Shown here: piece by piece, positions 51,482 through 60,895 of the stretch
Layout: each line of letters begins with the position of its first letter
How positions within the stretch are numbered: position 1 is the first letter of the stretch
Assembly (NCBI GenBank): GCA_020544305.1
Contig: CP058667.1
Location: forward strand, 1,860,001-1,924,000
DNA length: 64,000 bases
Reading direction: 5' to 3'
From: Staphylococcus taiwanensis
GTDB taxonomy: Bacteria; Bacillota; Bacilli; Staphylococcales; Staphylococcaceae
Made by a program: the position numbers and the translations under genes
Notes under the pieces: model-generated
Seen by the model: only the letters and a program-made list of their open reading frames with translations
Told to the model about the DNA's origin: nothing
The model's database searches: none

Positions 51482-51505
51482 GTTTTACACCTCCAATTTT
51501 TCTTT

Positions 51506-52369
51506 TTATAGTAATGCATAAATCTTACTTAGCCATTTATAATCACTTACTACTTCAATCTCTCTATTATATATTGGATGTTTGAACTTTACTTTATAAC
51601 ATTGTAAAGATTGTGTATGGATTTTGGGATGTTCGCCTTGATATAAATCATCACCGACTAATGGATGTCCAATGTGTTGAAAATGCACTCGTATTTGATG
51701 CGTTCGTCCCGTATATAATTTAACCTCACATAAACTAGAACACGCTTTACTGTTGAGTGTTCGATATGCCGTCTTTGCATACTTACCAGATAGCGCTACT
51801 TTGCGGGTAATAATACTATCGTCATCCCTCGCGATCGGTGCTTCAATGATGCCATTCGGTTCGGTCTTACCATAGCAAACACATACATAACGCTTATCAA
51901 CATCTATCGTAGACATTAAGTGATGAATATGACCATGTTTCGCAAAAATGACAATACCACGTGTATTTCGGTCAAGGCGCGTTACGATATGCGGAACAAT
52001 AGCGTGTTCCATGTTATTATGACGATTCAAATAATATAATACTCTTTCAATTAAGCTATCATGTGGATGCTCACGTGATGGTGTACTATTTAAACGGCTA
52101 GGTTTAGACACTAATAAAAGATAATCATCTTCATATAGCACTTCAATAGGTTGATTTGATGGCATTAAATACGTACTAGGAACTTCACTCGGCAATTGAA
52201 CCGTTAGTTGATTACCCGGTAGCATTACCTTTCTAACCGTCACATCATTATCATTAATAATTAAAGCGCCATTAAGTTTAATGGCGCTAATCGTCTTTTT
52301 AGAGTATTGATTTCTTTGTAGAAAAGATCTAAGCATTTCTTCTTGCTGAATCTTATATACAAATTTCAT
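51506..52369 (-). CDS. RluA/RluD family pseudouridine synthase (YjbO-like)
   Basis: The 287-aa protein has a short S4-like N terminus and the catalytic motif [14 protein letters not shown] with the essential Asp. [20 protein letters not shown] is conserved. The target, probably 23S rRNA or tRNA, cannot be told from sequence. Its ATG overlaps the nadK stop (ATGA). Order relQ-nadK-rluD matches Bacillus yjbM-yjbN-yjbO. Confidence 0.92.
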   Translation of the reverse strand: MKFVYKIQQEEMLRSFLQRNQYSKKTISAIKLNGALIINDNDVTVRKVMLPGNQLTVQLPSEVPSTYLMPSNQPIEVLYEDDYLLLVSKPSRLNSTPSREHPHDSLIERVLYYLNRHNNMEHAIVPHIVTRLDRNTRGIVIFAKHGHIHHLMSTIDVDKRYVCVCYGKTEPNGIIEAPIARDDDSIITRKVALSGKYAKTAYRTLNSKACSSLCEVKLYTGRTHQIRVHFQHIGHPLVGDDLYQGEHPKIHTQSLQCYKVKFKHPIYNREIEVVSDYKWLSKIYALL

Positions 52370-53175
52370 CGTTCGTCTTCACTTTCAATAAATGAATCAT
52401 GTACTCTTTTCCAAAATGGGAAAGGTCTAAATCTTGCAAAACGAACTTTCTCATTTGCCACTCTAAATTGAATACCATTCACGTTTTTATGTTTTAAACT
52501 TACATGGTCTATGGTTGTTCGAATGGTGTCATGATTAACTGGTGTAATTAAACAAGTATGATGTTTCGGTAGTACAAGTGGTGATCCTACAGTTCTAAAC
52601 ACTCTATTATTAATAGATGCTATTTCAGCAATCTGCATTGCTTCAAGTGATGGATGAATTAACGCCCCACCTAAGGCTTTATTATAGGCTGTAGACCCTG
52701 AAGGCGTTGAAATACATAATCCATCCCCTCTAAAACGTTCAAATTGTTTACCCCTAATTCCAACATCAACGACAAGTGTAGAACCATTTTCCGTTTTCAT
52801 TGTTGCTTCGTTTAAAGCTAAATAACGTGTTTCATAACCGTTATCATTATATCTAACAACAATTTCTAACAAAGGATACTCAATTACCTGAAATTCAGAA
52901 TTATTAATTTCAATAATTAATTTTTCAACCTCATGAGGTAGCCAATCTGCATAAAACCCTAAATGTCCAGTATGCACACCTACAAAAGCCACTTGCGATA
53001 CCATATGACTGTATTGATGGAAAGCTTGCAATAATGTCCCATCTCCACCAACAGATATTACAATTTCAGGATTTACTGTATCTTCAACCATGTGAAAATC
53101 TTTCATATGATTAATCATTTTATGTTTTAATGCATTGGACTTAGAATCACCTTTAGACAAGATTGTATAACGCAT
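52366..53175 (-). CDS. nadK: NAD kinase
   Basis: The 269-aa protein has the NAD-kinase motif [12 protein letters not shown] (GGDG, about residue 45) and the conserved [17 protein letters not shown]. It phosphorylates NAD+ to NADP+. GAGGTG precedes the ATG. It follows relQ by 13 bases and overlaps the pseudouridine synthase gene by 4. Confidence 0.97.
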   Translation of the reverse strand: MRYTILSKGDSKSNALKHKMINHMKDFHMVEDTVNPEIVISVGGDGTLLQAFHQYSHMVSQVAFVGVHTGHLGFYADWLPHEVEKLIIEINNSEFQVIEYPLLEIVVRYNDNGYETRYLALNEATMKTENGSTLVVDVGIRGKQFERFRGDGLCISTPSGSTAYNKALGGALIHPSLEAMQIAEIASINNRVFRTVGSPLVLPKHHTCLITPVNHDTIRTTIDHVSLKHKNVNGIQFRVANEKVRFARFRPFPFWKRVHDSFIESEDER

Positions 53176-53188
53176 CGTCTACACCTCA

Positions 53189-53818
53189 TTAGTCATGTTT
53201 TTTTGCACGTTTTTGAGAATAATATTTCTGTGCTTCTTGGATTTCTTCTTTAATCTCAGACATTTCTTCGTCTAACAGATACGCAGCCTCTGCAGCACGT
53301 TCAAGACGATGCTGAATTTCTGCTGGATAATCACCATCATATTTGTATCTTAATGTGTGTTCAATCGTCGCCCAGAAATTCATAGCCAAAGTACGGATTT
53401 GAATTTCCGCTAATATTGACTTCTGTCCATTAAGCGTTTCAATCGGATATTCAATAATCACGTGATATGAACGATAACCACTTTGTTTCGTATTATTGAT
53501 GTAATCCCGTTCTTCGACTACCTTGAAGTCTTGACGTTGACGCAACATATTTACCACAACATCGATATCATCAACAAATTGACACATCATTCGTAAGCCG
53601 GCGATGTCATACATTTCTTCACGTAATCGATCAAACGGAATCCCTCTTTTATTAGCTTTGTCGATAATACTTGTAATTGGTTTCACACGACCAGTAACAA
53701 ATTCAATGGGCGATGAATGTTCACCAACTTCATATTGTTTACGCAAACCTTTTAATTTCACTTTAAGTTCATCAACGGCTTGTTTGTATGGTGTTAAAAA
53801 TTGATCCCATTGATTCAT
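53189..53818 (-). CDS. relQ: Small (p)ppGpp synthetase RelQ
   Basis: The 209-aa protein has only the synthetase domain: EFVTGRVKPITSIIDKANKR near the N terminus, YDIAGLRMMCQFVDDI and LAEIQIRTLAMNFWATIEH. It lacks hydrolase, TGS and ACT domains, so it makes (p)ppGpp without ribosome association, typically under cell-wall stress. GCGGAGTG precedes the ATG. It is second in a run after the UPF0738 gene. Confidence 0.95.
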   Translation of the reverse strand: MNQWDQFLTPYKQAVDELKVKLKGLRKQYEVGEHSSPIEFVTGRVKPITSIIDKANKRGIPFDRLREEMYDIAGLRMMCQFVDDIDVVVNMLRQRQDFKVVEERDYINNTKQSGYRSYHVIIEYPIETLNGQKSILAEIQIRTLAMNFWATIEHTLRYKYDGDYPAEIQHRLERAAEAAYLLDEEMSEIKEEIQEAQKYYSQKRAKKHD

Positions 53819-53834
53819 AGTGTTTCACTCCGCT

Positions 53835-54182
53835 TCACTTTAGGTCAAAAGTTTCCTCAACAGCTGAAACAAACTCCTTACCATAGTTATTATTTCCTTC
53901 GACATTTTCAAGAATATAATCTAATTCTTCTTGAAAATGTTCTAACTCTAAGTCATCATTAACGATAATTTTCTTGCCTCTATTCTCATGCAACATGGAC
54001 CATGTTTCTTGTACAAAAATCAAATAATCATACGATTGTCCATCGTCTAATATGTAGGCAAACCCGTAATTATCACTGTCAACAAGCATTTGCCCTACTT
54101 CTACTAATCCATCAGTTGGATCTTCTGAGTAGCAATAAATGCCATCATCTTTAATCTTAATTTCATTTACATAAATACGCAT
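53835..54182 (-). CDS. UPF0738 family protein (YjbL-like)
   Basis: The 115-aa acidic soluble protein matches the YjbL/UPF0738 family by position and by sequence ([20 protein letters not shown]). Function is unknown. AAGGAGG precedes the ATG; it is 16 bases upstream of relQ and heads the minus-strand operon that runs to cpaA. Confidence 0.82.
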   Translation of the reverse strand: MRIYVNEIKIKDDGIYCYSEDPTDGLVEVGQMLVDSDNYGFAYILDDGQSYDYLIFVQETWSMLHENRGKKIIVNDDLELEHFQEELDYILENVEGNNNYGKEFVSAVEETFDLK

Positions 54183-54437
54183 GCTTGTGCCTCCTTATTA
54201 TTCCCTACTAGTTTAACATAATTTAACCTTAGAACACACGTCTGAAATGCACTTATCAACAAGGGATTTACATACATATGAACGCTTTGCCACGACGTAT
54301 TTATCAATACTTCAAATATAGTATACTTATTTACTCGGATTATCATATGATCAAACTTAAATTACTTTAATTTTTTTCACAACTCCGTCATAATAAATTA
54401 CAATACTTTTGAAATAAATCGTTACAGAGGTGTATGT

Positions 54438-55019
54438 ATGGCTACAAATAATGAAATTGAATTTAAACAATTACTTGATGCTTCAACCTATACTAAAGTT
54501 AAATCTACTTTTTTTGAAAATGCAGAACCATTTACTCAAACAAATTATTATATCGATACGCCCGATTTCAAACTACGCGATCATCACTCAGCGTTAAGAA
54601 TCAGAGTCAAAAATGACACTTATGAACTAACGTTAAAAGTGCCAGCTAAGGTTGGATTAATGGAATACAATCATATGGTCAATATCGTTCCTGAAATAAA
54701 TGCACTTATTCCAATGTCAATATTACCCACTGATATTAAGAATATAATGTCAGACTATGATGTGAGTGAACATGAACTAAAAATTCTTGGTGCATTAACT
54801 ACAGAACGTCTTGAAACAAACTATCAGGATGAATTGCTTGTCTTAGATAAGAGTACATATTTTGATAAAATGGATTATGAATTAGAATTTGAAGTAAACG
54901 CCTATGAAAGTGGATTACAAAAATTCAACAGTTTACTTCAACAATTTGACCTTCAACACGAGGTTCCTAAAAATAAAGTTCAACGCTTTTTTGAATATAA
55001 AGCTCAAATTTCTGAGTAA
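54438..55019 (+). CDS. CYTH domain protein (YjbK-like)
   Basis: The 193-aa CYTH/triphosphate-tunnel protein begins with the ExExK motif as NEIEFKQLL. Alternating charged strands such as ALRIRVKNDTYELTLKVP and MDYELEFEVNAYE follow, expected to line the tunnel. Such proteins hydrolyse inorganic triphosphate or related compounds. It is divergent from the UPF0738-relQ operon and close to yjbI/yjbH. Confidence 0.9.
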   Translation: MATNNEIEFKQLLDASTYTKVKSTFFENAEPFTQTNYYIDTPDFKLRDHHSALRIRVKNDTYELTLKVPAKVGLMEYNHMVNIVPEINALIPMSILPTDIKNIMSDYDVSEHELKILGALTTERLETNYQDELLVLDKSTYFDKMDYELEFEVNAYESGLQKFNSLLQQFDLQHEVPKNKVQRFFEYKAQISE

Positions 55020-55107
55020 CTTAGCTATATAGTGTAAAAGTCAAATTACTTTTAAATGTAAAAATTCATGTTATATTAGATATATATTAATGGAAATTGG
55101 TGATACT

Positions 55108-55473
55108 ATGTCTAATACGCCATACGAAATTATAGGTGAAACTGCTTTATATAATATGATTGACCATTTTTATTCACTCGTTGAAAAAGATGATAGAATC
55201 AATTATTTATTCCCTGGAGATTTTGCTGAAACGAGTAGAAAACAAAAACAATTTCTCACTCAATTTTTGGGTGGTCCAAACCTATACACTGAAGAACATG
55301 GGCACCCCATGTTAAAAATGAGACATATGGAATTTAAAATATCGACTTATGAAAGAGATGCATGGTTAGAAAACATGCATACCGCAATAACGGAAGCACA
55401 ATTTCCAGCAGGTGTTGGAGATTATTTATACGAACGATTGCGTCTAACTGCAAATCATATGGTAAATTCCTAA
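55108..55473 (+). CDS. Truncated hemoglobin, group II (YjbI-like)
   Basis: The 121-aa truncated globin shows LYNMIDHFYSLVEKDD, the Tyr-containing helix B, then FLTQFLGGPNLYTEEHGHPMLKMRH, which includes the EF loop and proximal His, and a C-terminal WLENMHTAI. It probably binds haem and O2 or handles peroxide or NO. I chose ATG 55108 over the in-frame ATG 55090, because GGTG lies just upstream. It is 23 bases before yjbH and shares its operon. Confidence 0.92.
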   Translation: MSNTPYEIIGETALYNMIDHFYSLVEKDDRINYLFPGDFAETSRKQKQFLTQFLGGPNLYTEEHGHPMLKMRHMEFKISTYERDAWLENMHTAITEAQFPAGVGDYLYERLRLTANHMVNS

Positions 55474-55496
55474 ATATAATTGAAGGTGAGTTAAAC

Positions 55497-56294
55497 ATGG
55501 CTGAAGAACTAAAAATCGTAGACAATAAAAGTCGTGAAGATGCTAATCTGTCACCTGTAAATAAAATTGAAATTTATTCATTTTTCGATCCTTTCAATAC
55601 AGATTGCTTTAAATTATCAGCGATTATTTCAAAATTGAGAATTGAATACAACCAATATATACGTGTGAGACATATTTTAAATCCATCTTTAAAGGTGTTA
55701 ACGAAATGCCAAGCTCAAAGTACATCAGACTTTGACAATATCGCTTTAGCATATAAAGCCGCAGAGCTCCAAGGTCGTTTGAGAGCTGAACGTTTCATTC
55801 ATTTAATGCAAAATGAAATCATTCCTAAACGAGATATCATTACTGAGAACATGATTTGCGATTGTATTAAAAATGCCGGCTTGGATTATGATGTTTTTAA
55901 AGATGATTTACAAAAAAGCAAATTAACTGAAAGCTTAAAAATAGACTTGCATATAGCTCGTGAAATGGAAATTGAACATGCACCTTCACTCGTTTTTTTC
56001 AGTGAAGATGTTCATGAAGAAGGATTAAAAGTAGAGGGACTTTATCCTTATCACATATATACTTATATTATTAATGAATTAATGGGTACGCCAATTGAAA
56101 AAAATCTTCCACCTAAAATTGAGCATTATATTCAAAAGAAACAGCTCGTTACTATGGAAGAATTATTAACAATTTACGAGTGGCCTGAAAAGTTATTAAC
56201 AAAAGAACTTAAAAAATTAGCATTACAACAAAAAGTAGAAAAACTTCAATATCCAGAGGGTGAATTTTGGCAATCTAAAATGCCAAAAATATAG
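55497..56294 (+). CDS. yjbH: ClpXP adaptor YjbH (SpxH)
   Basis: The 265-aa DsbA-like thioredoxin-fold protein escorts Spx to ClpXP for degradation. Seen are FFDPFNTDCFKLSAI near the N terminus, where a canonical CxxC is reduced to one Cys as in S. aureus, and the conserved APSLVFFSED. I chose ATG 55497 with GAAGGTGAG upstream; the longer frame runs back into yjbI. Its client spx lies in this window, at 61.9 kb. Confidence 0.93.
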   Translation: MAEELKIVDNKSREDANLSPVNKIEIYSFFDPFNTDCFKLSAIISKLRIEYNQYIRVRHILNPSLKVLTKCQAQSTSDFDNIALAYKAAELQGRLRAERFIHLMQNEIIPKRDIITENMICDCIKNAGLDYDVFKDDLQKSKLTESLKIDLHIAREMEIEHAPSLVFFSEDVHEEGLKVEGLYPYHIYTYIINELMGTPIEKNLPPKIEHYIQKKQLVTMEELLTIYEWPEKLLTKELKKLALQQKVEKLQYPEGEFWQSKMPKI

Positions 56295-56301
56295 TTAATT
56301 T

Positions 56302-56346
56302 AAGCCATTCAATGATGAAAGTCATACATTGAATGGCTATTTTTAT
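56302..56346 (+). terminator. Terminator of yjbI-yjbH
   Basis: AGCCATTCAATG pairs perfectly with CATTGAATGGCT, then ATTTTTAT. Confidence 0.9.
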
Positions 56347-56441
56347 ATTTTATTATATTAAAATGAGGTATGCTATCTGATTGATATTCGTTTATACCAT
56401 TTAGGTTTTAACAACTATAATATTGCGATATCTAATATTTT

Positions 56442-57101
56442 TTATGGTTGAATGACCCCATTCTTAATTTTCACATTACTTCCCATCTTAATTTTATCGT
56501 ATTGCTTTTTAGGCAATACAACTACTCTATTACCTTGCTTCGTCTTGATGGTCACCGTATATAATGTTTCTTTGTCTTTCATTTGGTGTTTTAACATATT
56601 CATTTGATAGCTAATACTATTCTTACGTTCGTGCGTAGGATTAGCGATGATATAGTAAAATAACCAATTATTATAGAAACTTGTTGTCATATATTGTGTA
56701 GAAGGCGAAGTATATGGACTATATTTACCTCTTGGATTCAAAAGTGATCTTGTTTGCGTATTATATTGACTTGAATGTTGTGTTTGTTTAGCCGTTGTAA
56801 CTTTAGCATTACTAGTCATCATGCTATTGGTCTTAGCTGCTTGCTCTGCTGCACGTTGACTAGATGCTCTTGCTGACCGCGAGGCGTTTACTGCACTAGA
56901 ACGACTCATCGACGAACTCGATGATGAAGTACTTCTAGATGCTGAACTACTTGAAGAAGCACTACTAGAGCTTGAAGAAGATGAACTACTAGATGAACCA
57001 CCACTTGAGGTCGCAGCATCAAGTTGATGATTAGTAATTTCAAACGCATATAGTAAGCTTATGATACTAATGCAACTTATTAACTTTAAAATTTTGCTCA
57101 T
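56442..57101 (-). CDS. Secreted serine-rich protein
   Basis: The 219-aa protein has a hydrophobic N terminus (about 1-19) and then a Ser-dominated tract (about 33-70), encoded by mixed codons, so it is not a simple slipping repeat. A linker with Arg/Ala/Gln follows. The C-terminal ~70 residues look folded (TLYTVTIKTKQGNRVVVLPK; KMGSNVKIKNGVIQP). No LPXTG. It may be a secreted or surface-associated protein; I recognise no family. It lies 15 bases downstream of a lipoprotein gene and is likely co-transcribed with it. Confidence 0.75.
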   Translation of the reverse strand: MSKILKLISCISIISLLYAFEITNHQLDAATSSGGSSSSSSSSSSSSASSSSSASRSTSSSSSSMSRSSAVNASRSARASSQRAAEQAAKTNSMMTSNAKVTTAKQTQHSSQYNTQTRSLLNPRGKYSPYTSPSTQYMTTSFYNNWLFYYIIANPTHERKNSISYQMNMLKHQMKDKETLYTVTIKTKQGNRVVVLPKKQYDKIKMGSNVKIKNGVIQP

Positions 57102-57116
57102 TAAGTGGTCACCCTC

Positions 57117-57494
57117 CTATTTAGTTACTTTATCTTTTGAAACTGCTTTCCCTTCTACATCATCATCACCATATGTCATATACGGTGGACGATAGACATG
57201 TATATTTTTACCATCTTTTATTATGTATGGTTTCTCATTACCATCACTTAATATATGTTCATAAACGTGATCTAAACTTGTTCGCTCAATATGAGCATGC
57301 TTATGTTTATCATTATATTTAATTTCAACATTAGGTGAATCTTCATCACCGTCATTTAAAACTTCATAGTATACATACTCAAATTTTTCCGATTTCTTAC
57401 TGTCTTTTGATGGTTCTTTTTGTTCTCCATCATCACAGGCCGCTAAAACGATAGATAAGCAAACTATCGATAATAATAAAGTTAATTTCTTCAT
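57117..57494 (-). CDS. Small lipoprotein
   Basis: The 125-aa protein has a clear lipoprotein signal with lipobox VLAAC (Cys19). The mature part is acidic and Lys/His-rich, with EYVYYEVLNDGDED and IHVYRPPYM. It is probably tethered to the outer membrane face. I do not recognise a characterised family. The start has AAAGGAG. It lies just downstream of the RsaE locus, on the same strand. Confidence 0.8.
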   Translation of the reverse strand: MKKLTLLLSIVCLSIVLAACDDGEQKEPSKDSKKSEKFEYVYYEVLNDGDEDSPNVEIKYNDKHKHAHIERTSLDHVYEHILSDGNEKPYIIKDGKNIHVYRPPYMTYGDDDVEGKAVSKDKVTK

Positions 57495-57657
57495 TAATAA
57501 TCTCCTTTCAATTTAATTATAAACTAAAAATAAATTACAAATTTATTTTAACAAACATACATTAAAATGTATCACTGTATATATTAAGAATGATAAAATG
57601 ATTTATTTTATCTAAAAAATAAAATAATTAAGTAGTGGGCATTATTAAAAAAAGATA

Positions 57658-57756
57658 TAAAAAAACGCCGTGTCTGATTACACGACGCTAAACAAAGGGG
57701 ATGGGAGAAATTTTTCACTTCAAACAAAGGGGTATGTTTGTTATGTGATTAATTTC
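57658..57756 (-). ncRNA. rsaE: Redox-responsive small RNA RsaE (RoxS)
   Basis: On the minus strand, the ~99-base transcript begins TGAAATTAATCACATAAC, contains two C-rich repeats (CATACCCCTTTGTTTG and CATCCCCTTTGTTTAG), and ends with the hairpin GCGTCGTGT / ACACGGCG and a seven-T run. This matches RsaE of S. aureus, which lies next to pepF as here, and RoxS of Bacillus. The C-rich motifs pair with ribosome sites of TCA-cycle and folate-related mRNAs. In S. aureus it is controlled by SrrAB. Confidence 0.95.
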
Positions 57757-57764
57757 ATGCTCAT

Positions 57765-57793
57765 AATATAACACGCTAAAATTGGTGTTTCAA
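57765..57793 (-). promoter_or_regulatory. Promoter of rsaE
   Basis: On the minus strand TTGAAA (57793-57788) and TATATT (57770-57765) are separated by 17 bases, with the sRNA 5' end about 8 bases later. Upstream, TTTGTGACAATTT resembles ResD/SrrA-type sites; that part is tentative. Confidence 0.75.
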
Positions 57794-57857
57794 TATTAAA
57801 GCGCCCTAATTTTTAAATTGTCACAAAATTGACATATTGTAAACGGATACAGTCGTT

Positions 57858-59666
57858 TTAAGCTTTCATTAATTTTTCAAAAGCGTCTAATTTTTGTTCA
57901 AAAACTTCACAAGCTTGTTCAATTGGTTCTGGTGAAGTCATATCCACACCTGCATTTTTTAAAATTTCAATTGGATAATTTGAGCTTCCTTTTTTCAGGA
58001 ATTCATTAATGTATCTCTCAACTGCTGGTTTACCTTCAGTAAGAATTTGGTGACTTAAACTTTGTGCCGCACTATAACCAGTTGCATATTGATAAACATA
58101 GTAATTCATGTAGAAATGAGGGATTCTTGACCATTCTTTGCTGATATTGTCATCTGTTTCAACAACATCACCAAAATATTGTTGATTCAATTTAGCATAT
58201 TCATCATTCATACGTGTTGAAGTTAATGGTTCACCTGCTTCTTCAATTTGATGAATTTTATGTTCAAATTCTGCGAACATTGTTTGACGGAATAAAGTCG
58301 CTCTGAATCTTTCAAGTTCTTGATTTAATAACAATAAACGACGTTCATCATCTAAATGTTTATCCATATAATCACTTAATAAAGCTTCATTACAAGTTGA
58401 TGCAACTTCAGCAACAAAAATTGAATAATCACTAGAGTTTGATGGTTGGTGTTTACGACTGAAGTAACTATGTGCTGAATGACCGAATTCATGAATTAAT
58501 GTGTATAAATCAGATACAGTATCTGACCAATTTAATAAAATAAATGGATTAGTTAAATGTGCACCAGATGAATAACCACCTGAACGTTTACCTTTATTCT
58601 CGTATACATCTACCCAACGGTTGTTTAATCCTTCTTTAACAACATTCAGATATTCTTCACCCATTGGTTCTAATGCTTTTAACATCCATTCTTTAGCCTC
58701 TTCATAAGGCATTTCAAATTTTACGTCTTTGACTAGAGGCGTATATAAATCATACATTTTCAAATCTTCAATACCTAATAGTTCTTTACGTAATTTCGTA
58801 TATCTGTGCAATAATGGTAAATATTTGTGTACTGTTTTAACAAGATTGTCATACACTTCTTCTGGTATATGATTATTACTTAAAGCACGTTCTCTTGCTG
58901 TTTTGTAATGATGTGTTCTTGCATTAAAGACATTCTTTTTAACTTCTCCAGCCAAAGTTGAACCTAGTGTATTATTATATGAACCATAACCTTTATATAC
59001 ATTTTCATATGCAGATTTACGTAATACTCGATCATCTGATTCTAAGTATTTAATAAATGTACCTTGAGTAAGTGGATGTTTTTTACCATCTTTATCAACT
59101 GCATCGTCAAACTCTAAATCAGCATTACTAAACATACCATACACATTACTTGGTGTAGACAATGCATCTTGAGCTTCAGTTAATAATTTTTCTTGTTCTG
59201 CATCTAGAATATGCGGACGTTTTTCATTAATCAGTTTTAAGTCAAATTCATAACGTTTTAAATCATTATTCTCATTTATAAAAGTTTGTAATTTATCTTC
59301 ATCAATTTGAAGAATTTCAGGTACTAAAAAACTCCATGCTGAACTTATTTTAATGATAAGTTGATGTGCACGTGATTCGAAACCAGTATATTTATCATTT
59401 GATGTATCTTGGTCTTGCTTTAAATGTGCATATACATAAACCTTTTCAAGTTTAGTACCTATTTCATCTTCTAATGATAACGCATTGTATAACGTTTCCG
59501 CACTATCACCTAAATGTCCTTTAAATTGTTCTTCCTTACCAAGATAACCTTCTACTTCTTTCAATGCTTTTTCAAAAGCATCGTCACTTTCGAAAATAGT
59601 AGTTAAGTCCCACGTATCATTTGGATATTTACGTTCTTGTTCTTCTCTCGTTAATTGTTGTGTCAT
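57858..59666 (-). CDS. pepF: Oligoendopeptidase F
   Basis: The 602-aa M3B zinc metallopeptidase has the HExxH site in LIHEFGHSAHSYFS, with the third ligand Glu in the following FVAEVASTCNE. It cleaves cytosolic oligopeptides of about 7-17 residues. I chose ATG 59666 (MTQQLTREE) with TAGGAGG upstream; the frame's first Met is 20 codons earlier, without a site. It is 63 bases after coiA. Confidence 0.96.
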   Translation of the reverse strand: MTQQLTREEQERKYPNDTWDLTTIFESDDAFEKALKEVEGYLGKEEQFKGHLGDSAETLYNALSLEDEIGTKLEKVYVYAHLKQDQDTSNDKYTGFESRAHQLIIKISSAWSFLVPEILQIDEDKLQTFINENNDLKRYEFDLKLINEKRPHILDAEQEKLLTEAQDALSTPSNVYGMFSNADLEFDDAVDKDGKKHPLTQGTFIKYLESDDRVLRKSAYENVYKGYGSYNNTLGSTLAGEVKKNVFNARTHHYKTARERALSNNHIPEEVYDNLVKTVHKYLPLLHRYTKLRKELLGIEDLKMYDLYTPLVKDVKFEMPYEEAKEWMLKALEPMGEEYLNVVKEGLNNRWVDVYENKGKRSGGYSSGAHLTNPFILLNWSDTVSDLYTLIHEFGHSAHSYFSRKHQPSNSSDYSIFVAEVASTCNEALLSDYMDKHLDDERRLLLLNQELERFRATLFRQTMFAEFEHKIHQIEEAGEPLTSTRMNDEYAKLNQQYFGDVVETDDNISKEWSRIPHFYMNYYVYQYATGYSAAQSLSHQILTEGKPAVERYINEFLKKGSSNYPIEILKNAGVDMTSPEPIEQACEVFEQKLDAFEKLMKA

Positions 59667-59729
59667 TTGTAAACCTCCTAAAATAATTATTGCTATAATT
59701 TTCTCATTATTACTTCTGTTTTGCACGTT

Positions 59730-60689
59730 TTAACTACTATTGTTCGCACTTAAATATTGAGCTATTAACTCATCAATAATTTTCGTTTTCGAATAATCAT
59801 TTAAATAAAATCTTCTGAATTTTAAAATGTCTTTCAATTTAAGATTTAAATTCTGCGCTTGCTGCTGAATCAATTGTAATTCAAGTTGCCATTGTACTGG
59901 ATGATTCTCAATATAAAGTTGATTAGGACAGATATAACCTGTAGATTCCCATGCTAGTTCGTCAGTAAGTCTTAATTGATACATTGCACTTAATGAAGGC
60001 TCTAAAACAGAATTTTTTCGTCGACATATTTGAATATAATTCATCACGCTTTGCTTTTTTAACTTATATGTATAAGGAGAAATTGCTATGTCATCACACA
60101 TTATATTATCAATATTTAACATTAGTCTTTTCGCTAAAAATTTCTTCCCTTCCAAATGTTGAATATGATGATATTTTACGATGCATCGTTTACGGTGATT
60201 CCATGTAAACAGGACTCGAGTATGAGGATTAATAAAATAGGATTGAAATGTATTTAAATATAATACACCTTTGTGATAGTTACTATCCTCAATAATCCAC
60301 ATGACTTTCATATTAAGTTTCTTAAACCCATTAGTTCGCTCTAATATCTCTTGAAAGCTAATTCTTGAAAACTGCACTTCAATTACAAAATTTGAATTAA
60401 CAAGTATATCGGGAAATTGCATGATTTCAGGACAAAATGGTTCAATTTCAACATGATATCCACTAAATTTCAATTGATTCGCAATATAATACTTAACATC
60501 ATAATGCTTTTCTGTTTCGCCTTTTGAGCATTTACGGTGCACGTTAACTTTATGGGCAAAGTGAGAAATAACTTTATGCCCACTTTTCAAAATTAATTCT
60601 GTACCACAATAAGGACATACATACGACTCTTTCTTCGATGCTTTACAAGCATTAATTTGTTCTCCTTGCTTATTAATTGCTACTAGCAT
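59730..60689 (-). CDS. coiA: Competence protein CoiA-like
   Basis: The 319-aa protein has an N-terminal zinc-ribbon region (VCPYCGTELILKSG, then HFAHKVNVHRKCSKGETEKH) and a nuclease-like core (PDILVNSNFVIEVQFS). CoiA acts with RecA on incoming single-stranded DNA during transformation. GAGGTGAG precedes the ATG. Placement between mecA and pepF is conserved in Bacillales. Confidence 0.9.
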   Translation of the reverse strand: MLVAINKQGEQINACKASKKESYVCPYCGTELILKSGHKVISHFAHKVNVHRKCSKGETEKHYDVKYYIANQLKFSGYHVEIEPFCPEIMQFPDILVNSNFVIEVQFSRISFQEILERTNGFKKLNMKVMWIIEDSNYHKGVLYLNTFQSYFINPHTRVLFTWNHRKRCIVKYHHIQHLEGKKFLAKRLMLNIDNIMCDDIAISPYTYKLKKQSVMNYIQICRRKNSVLEPSLSAMYQLRLTDELAWESTGYICPNQLYIENHPVQWQLELQLIQQQAQNLNLKLKDILKFRRFYLNDYSKTKIIDELIAQYLSANNSS

Positions 60690-60742
60690 TCGCTCACCTC
60701 ATATATATAAACGTATGAAGCGTTTAAATTACTTTATTCAAT

Positions 60743-60793
60743 AAAAAAGTAGAACCGAAGCCATTTCAACTCAATTGATTACTTGGTTCTACT
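60743..60793 (-). terminator. Second hairpin between mecA and coiA
   Basis: AGTAGAACC pairs with GGTTCTACT around a long loop, then a six-T run on the minus strand. It lies in the coiA leader and could terminate readthrough from mecA or attenuate coiA. Confidence 0.6.
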
Positions 60794-60850
60794 CATTTAA
60801 AAAGTATTACTGTAATTTATATAATTAATACAAGACTTACTAATACATAG

Positions 60851-60883
60851 AAAAACTGAGGCCATTGGTTAATGGCCTCAGTT
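60851..60883 (-). terminator. Terminator of mecA
   Basis: ACTGAGGCCATT pairs perfectly with AATGGCCTCAGT around a 4-base loop, then TTTT on the minus strand. Confidence 0.88.
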
Positions 60884-60895
60884 AGTTTTATAAGA

